Below are positions 31,272 to 33,927 of a DNA stretch of 33,927 nt, in pieces (within the stretch, counting starts at the first letter, position 1; each line of letters starts with the position of its first letter). The position numbers and the translations under genes are program-made. Source of the stretch: JAWXUD01 sp044432945 (GTDB lineage Bacteria > Cyanobacteriota > Vampirovibrionia > Gastranaerophilales > Gastranaerophilaceae). The notes below the pieces were generated by a model. That model did no database searches, was not told where the DNA came from, and saw nothing but the letters and a program-made list of their open reading frames with translations. The DNA is taken from positions 1 to 33,927 of the forward strand of contig JAWXUD010000020.1 in NCBI GenBank assembly GCA_044432945.1, read 5' to 3'.

Positions 31272-32579
31272 ATTATTTGCAATATATTTTGCAATACCCT
31301 CACCCATTGAAAAACAGCTAGGTTGTACACGCAACGCTCCTTGAGCCATAAAATCCGCACTCAAGCATTTTCCAGCGATAAATAAATTTTTTATATCAGC
31401 TGACATTAAACTTTCAATCGGCAACATATACTCTGAAACCTCCGTCAACACTGATGAATTTCTATTTTTACTATGCACATCAATTGGATAATTTGATATA
31501 ACAACAGGATTATCAAACTTTTTAAAAGACTTTATATCATCTATTGTATAAATGTATTTCCCTAAAATTCTCTCTGAAACCCTTACACCAAGCTCATCTG
31601 CGATATTTGATATATAACTATTTTCAAATCCTTTTAAATACTTCTTACAAAAATTCGATAATCTCAATATACTTAAACGAGCTTTTTTAAGACTTATTGA
31701 ATAATTTTTTGATGACAAATCATACTCATCAACTAATAATCTAGGGCAGTTAAAAGCAATGCTAGTCGGCATTTTAGCCACTGTGAAAATCTGAAAATAG
31801 TTACAATCTTCCTCATTCAAGTCACCATTTTTAACAGCTTCATTAAAATAAGGTGCTATAGCCCAATTTTTGTCCTTATCCCACGTGTAAGCAGTAGACA
31901 AATGCATAACCCCATCAATAACCTCTATAGGTGAAACTTCACGATTGTTATCAATAGCTTCTAACCAACCACCAAAAGCATTGATGTCAACTCCACTCAT
32001 AATAAAACGCAAACTATTTGGCTGAACTTTTTTCTCTAAAAAATTACAACCAGCAATTTTTCCAATCTCACAATTACCAGTCGCATCAATCACGTATCTC
32101 GCTTCGATAGGTTCAAATAATATTTTAATATCGGGAGTTCTGCAATTACCCTCACTTTGTATCGCCTCGATAGATGACGATAATCTTTCATGGTGGGAAT
32201 GTACGAATAGTTTTGTTATTTCATTATTAATTTTGTCTATTTTGTCTATTTGAGAGGAAAATCTAACTTCAACGTTCGCCTGTTCCATCAAGTTATCAAG
32301 TGCTATTTTCGTAAGCTCTGGGTGAAACCAACCATCGTTTCCTTGAAAAGAAACCTGCCCACCTAATGACTTTAATTCTTGAACTAAATCGTCAAAAAAG
32401 CTTGTATTTATTTGATTTTCACCACATTTCATCGCAGGCAATACCAAGCCTGAAGTAATTGCACCGCCAAGATGAATATTTTTTTCGACAAGCAAAGTTT
32501 TCAATCCATTTTTACCAGCAATATAAGCGGCAGCACAGCCAGCAGTTCCACCGCCAACAACAATTACATCATATTGCAT
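31257..32579 (-). CDS. FAD-dependent oxidoreductase (FAD_oxidored-type), overlapping an MnmC-like methyltransferase gene
   Basis: A 440-residue flavoprotein. The Rossmann motif VVGGGTAGCAAAYIAG (7-22) with LLVEK, the LGGAITSGLV stretch, the second dinucleotide segment YVIDATGNCEIGKIAG and the C-terminal FIAGKCLSADFMAQG, where FAD is closed in, are all visible. This places it with PF12831-type oxidoreductases. There is no signal peptide or Fe-S motif. The ATG at 32579 has GAGAGG upstream and lies 16 bases inside the end of the methyltransferase gene, so the two are coupled. In E. coli MnmC a methyltransferase and an FAD oxidoreductase are fused for tRNA wobble-uridine modification. Here they would be separate, and the FAD family differs. 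Substrate unknown. Confidence 0.85.
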   Translation of the reverse strand: MQYDVIVVGGGTAGCAAAYIAGKNGLKTLLVEKNIHLGGAITSGLVLPAMKCGENQINTSFFDDLVQELKSLGGQVSFQGNDGWFHPELTKIALDNLMEQANVEVRFSSQIDKIDKINNEITKLFVHSHHERLSSSIEAIQSEGNCRTPDIKILFEPIEARYVIDATGNCEIGKIAGCNFLEKKVQPNSLRFIMSGVDINAFGGWLEAIDNNREVSPIEVIDGVMHLSTAYTWDKDKNWAIAPYFNEAVKNGDLNEEDCNYFQIFTVAKMPTSIAFNCPRLLVDEYDLSSKNYSISLKKARLSILRLSNFCKKYLKGFENSYISNIADELGVRVSERILGKYIYTIDDIKSFKKFDNPVVISNYPIDVHSKNRNSSVLTEVSEYMLPIESLMSADIKNLFIAGKCLSADFMAQGALRVQPSCFSMGEGIAKYIANNLLNK

Positions 32580-33927
32580 TCTTTTTCCTCTCTATCTTTC
32601 AAATACCTTGTGGCCTTGATTAAGTTACTTGAATTATAATCAAGTTCTCTATTTTTAATTATATCATCATTTGATAATTTAAAATCATTATCATTATAAC
32701 AAATTCCAGCCCTCGTCCCAATCAACCCTATATCTTTTTCATCTAATCGAATAAAATTATCATTACATTCAATTATATTTTTATTTTTTGTCGCAACAGT
32801 ACCAATAAAATCATCATTTAACTTGTTTTTAATGTTAGCAATCTCAAACCCTGCCTGTATTAACGTACTTTTTATAACAATTGATTTTGAATATGTAATC
32901 AAGATACCATCATCATCTAGACGCTCATACAATAATTTAAGAAAGTCTAAAGTCCAAAGCATAGGGCATTTAGAGGGTGTAAATGCATCTAAAAAGATTA
33001 TGTCGTATTTATTCATATCATTCAAAACAGCCATTCTAGCATCGTTAATTTCGAATTCTAGGTCAATTGTGAGGTTTTTGTGAAGTTTTTGACCTTTTTT
33101 ATATCTTTTTGATAGGTACTCATAATATATATTATGTAAGAAGGGATTTATTTTGTCCTCTGCTGAACTATTTGACCTAGAAAAATTCATCAACTGCTCA
33201 AAATTGAGTAGTTTTTCATCATAATACTCATGTAATTCATTATTTGCTAAATTATTTATTAAATCTTTATCCTCAAAATAATTAATATCATATTCTAATA
33301 ACTTACATATGATAAAATCCTTTACTTTCCTAGACATAACGTAGTTTGCAGAGATTTTATTATCATAGTTATTTAATATTTTTTCAATCATATTATTTTT
33401 AAAATATAATTCTTTATCCTGACTTCCACCTTCTGTTTTAAAAAATGGCGATAAATACACTAAATCTTTATCTAATTCAAGTGCTTTTATTAAAATATTA
33501 TGTTCTTTATTAATTATTTGCTTTTTTAACATAATCTTTAAATAACTTTTCTCGAAAACTCTAAAATTCTTTATAAAAAATTTCCTAACAGAATATTTCG
33601 AGAAAGTCTTATCATTATTTTTACAAAACAGATTATCAGCATCTATCGAACTGATACAACCTCCCACGGCAAATACTTCACTCATGTTATCGTCATCTAC
33701 CGAAGCGATACAATTGGTAATTTCGGATTGGCACTTTTTGTTATTGGTATCTATCGTGTCGATATAGCTAGTTTTTACTATTGATTTATTTTTTAAATAT
33801 TTTTTATTTTTTTTAATCTCTAACAAATAATTTATAAAACTTTTTGTATTATAACCAATTCCATAACAAACATCTAACAAATTGATTTGAGATTTTCTAT
33901 TGAGGTAATATGAAATATCAGCAGGCA
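32564..33927 (-). CDS. MnmC-like SAM-dependent methyltransferase (DUF752 family), 5' end outside window, with tandem-repeat insertion
   Basis: The frame stays open to the right edge, reading PADISYYLNRKSQIN before the first SAM motif LLDVCYGIGYNTKSF. The TTG at 33880 is therefore internal and the N-terminus is outside the window. The C-terminal half has the MnmC2/DUF752 signature: LEFEINDARMAVL, KYDIIFLDAFTPSKCPMLWT, LKLLYERLDDDGILITYSKS and LIQAGFEI. Motif I is separated from the next family motif (ILIKALELDKDLVYLSPF) by an insertion of roughly 80-100 residues that includes three 18-residue tandem repeats. Family members methylate the aminomethyl group of the wobble uridine. The gene overlaps the FAD oxidoreductase gene by 16 bases. 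Confidence 0.82.
   Translation of the reverse strand, partial: PADISYYLNRKSQINLLDVCYGIGYNTKSFINYLLEIKKNKKYLKNKSIVKTSYIDTIDTNNKKCQSEITNCIASVDDDNMSEVFAVGGCISSIDADNLFCKNNDKTFSKYSVRKFFIKNFRVFEKSYLKIMLKKQIINKEHNILIKALELDKDLVYLSPFFKTEGGSQDKELYFKNNMIEKILNNYDNKISANYVMSRKVKDFIICKLLEYDINYFEDKDLINNLANNELHEYYDEKLLNFEQLMNFSRSNSSAEDKINPFLHNIYYEYLSKRYKKGQKLHKNLTIDLEFEINDARMAVLNDMNKYDIIFLDAFTPSKCPMLWTLDFLKLLYERLDDDGILITYSKSIVIKSTLIQAGFEIANIKNKLNDDFIGTVATKNKNIIECNDNFIRLDEKDIGLIGTRAGICYNDNDFKLSNDDIIKNRELDYNSSNLIKATRYLKDREEKECNMM
33608..33769 (-). repeat. Three tandem 54-bp (18-residue) degenerate repeats inside the methyltransferase gene
   Basis: The word ATCTAYCG followed by GATAC or GATAT occurs at 33641, 33695 and 33749, exactly 54 bases apart. 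In the protein the three 18-residue units begin SYIDTIDTNN, NCIASVDDDN and GCISSIDADN. The heads are conserved and the tails diverged, so the duplication is not very recent. Confidence 0.8.

Noticed and set aside
33608..33769. Regularly spaced 17-bp words (54-bp period) considered as a CRISPR array
   Set aside because: There are only three degenerate copies, the intervening sequence is coding, and the period is an exact number of codons.

Overview
The window is a compact, AT-rich bacterial stretch (roughly one third G+C by eye). It most probably comes from a gut-type non-photosynthetic cyanobacterial relative, Candidatus Gastranaerophilales (Vampirovibrionia/Melainabacteria). Three things suggest this: a prepilin-like protein with the FTLAEVLITLGIIGVVAAM signature that I associate with that group, a Ski2/DSHCT helicase and Tic20-like protein of cyanobacterial flavour, and a large secretome-like protein starting MGMAAGQARLLSITSR. 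The assignment rests on recalled family features, not on a search. No gap without a gene exceeds 300 bases. There is no rRNA, CRISPR array, transposase or phage module.

Layout. 1-3630: end of a Ski2-like helicase gene (+), then a minus-strand housekeeping run: Tic20-like membrane protein, nine-TPR protein, ribosome silencing factor RsfS and ribose-5-phosphate isomerase B. 3709-8046: three consecutive minus-strand genes (called A, B and C) for unrecognised proteins. They share a low-complexity N-terminus with cysteines, one Gly/Ala-rich hydrophobic segment, and a roughly 50-residue repeated domain present once in A, once in B and three or four times in C. 8166-12511: recG and a CHASE2/class III cyclase (-). 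12567-15218: a plus-strand operon of a KDPG-aldolase-like protein, a KdgK-like sugar kinase and a CsaB-like polysaccharide pyruvyltransferase. 15226-19722: an EF-hand protein, tRNA-Leu(UAA), a prepilin-like protein whose leader is interrupted by an in-frame GC-rich element, a divergent XRE regulator, a patatin-like lipase and a small HEAT-like protein. 19866-23675: a 687-residue surface or filament-like protein, a short PLP decarboxylase-like enzyme and a PilZ protein. 23946-26729: rpsE-rpmD-rplO-secY, detached from the upstream half of the spc operon. 26931-31271: phosphohexomutase, a lone sugar ABC permease, a 47-codon small gene, a CoA-disulfide-reductase-like flavoprotein and a second XRE regulator. 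31257-33927: an FAD oxidoreductase overlapping the end of a partial MnmC-like methyltransferase that carries an 18-residue tandem repeat.

How the genes fit together. Sugar-acid metabolism (KDPG aldolase/KdgK) is translationally coupled to a wall-polymer pyruvyltransferase. cAMP (cyclase) and c-di-GMP (PilZ) signalling both appear. The strongest candidates for undescribed biology are the A/B/C family with its novel repeated domain and shared promoter region, and the separate but overlapping methyltransferase and FAD-oxidoreductase pair that resembles a split MnmC. The element-interrupted prepilin leader is a third. Several genes (permease, second XRE regulator, patatin) have a TATA-like -10 box exactly six bases before the ATG and no Shine-Dalgarno sequence, which suggests leaderless mRNAs.
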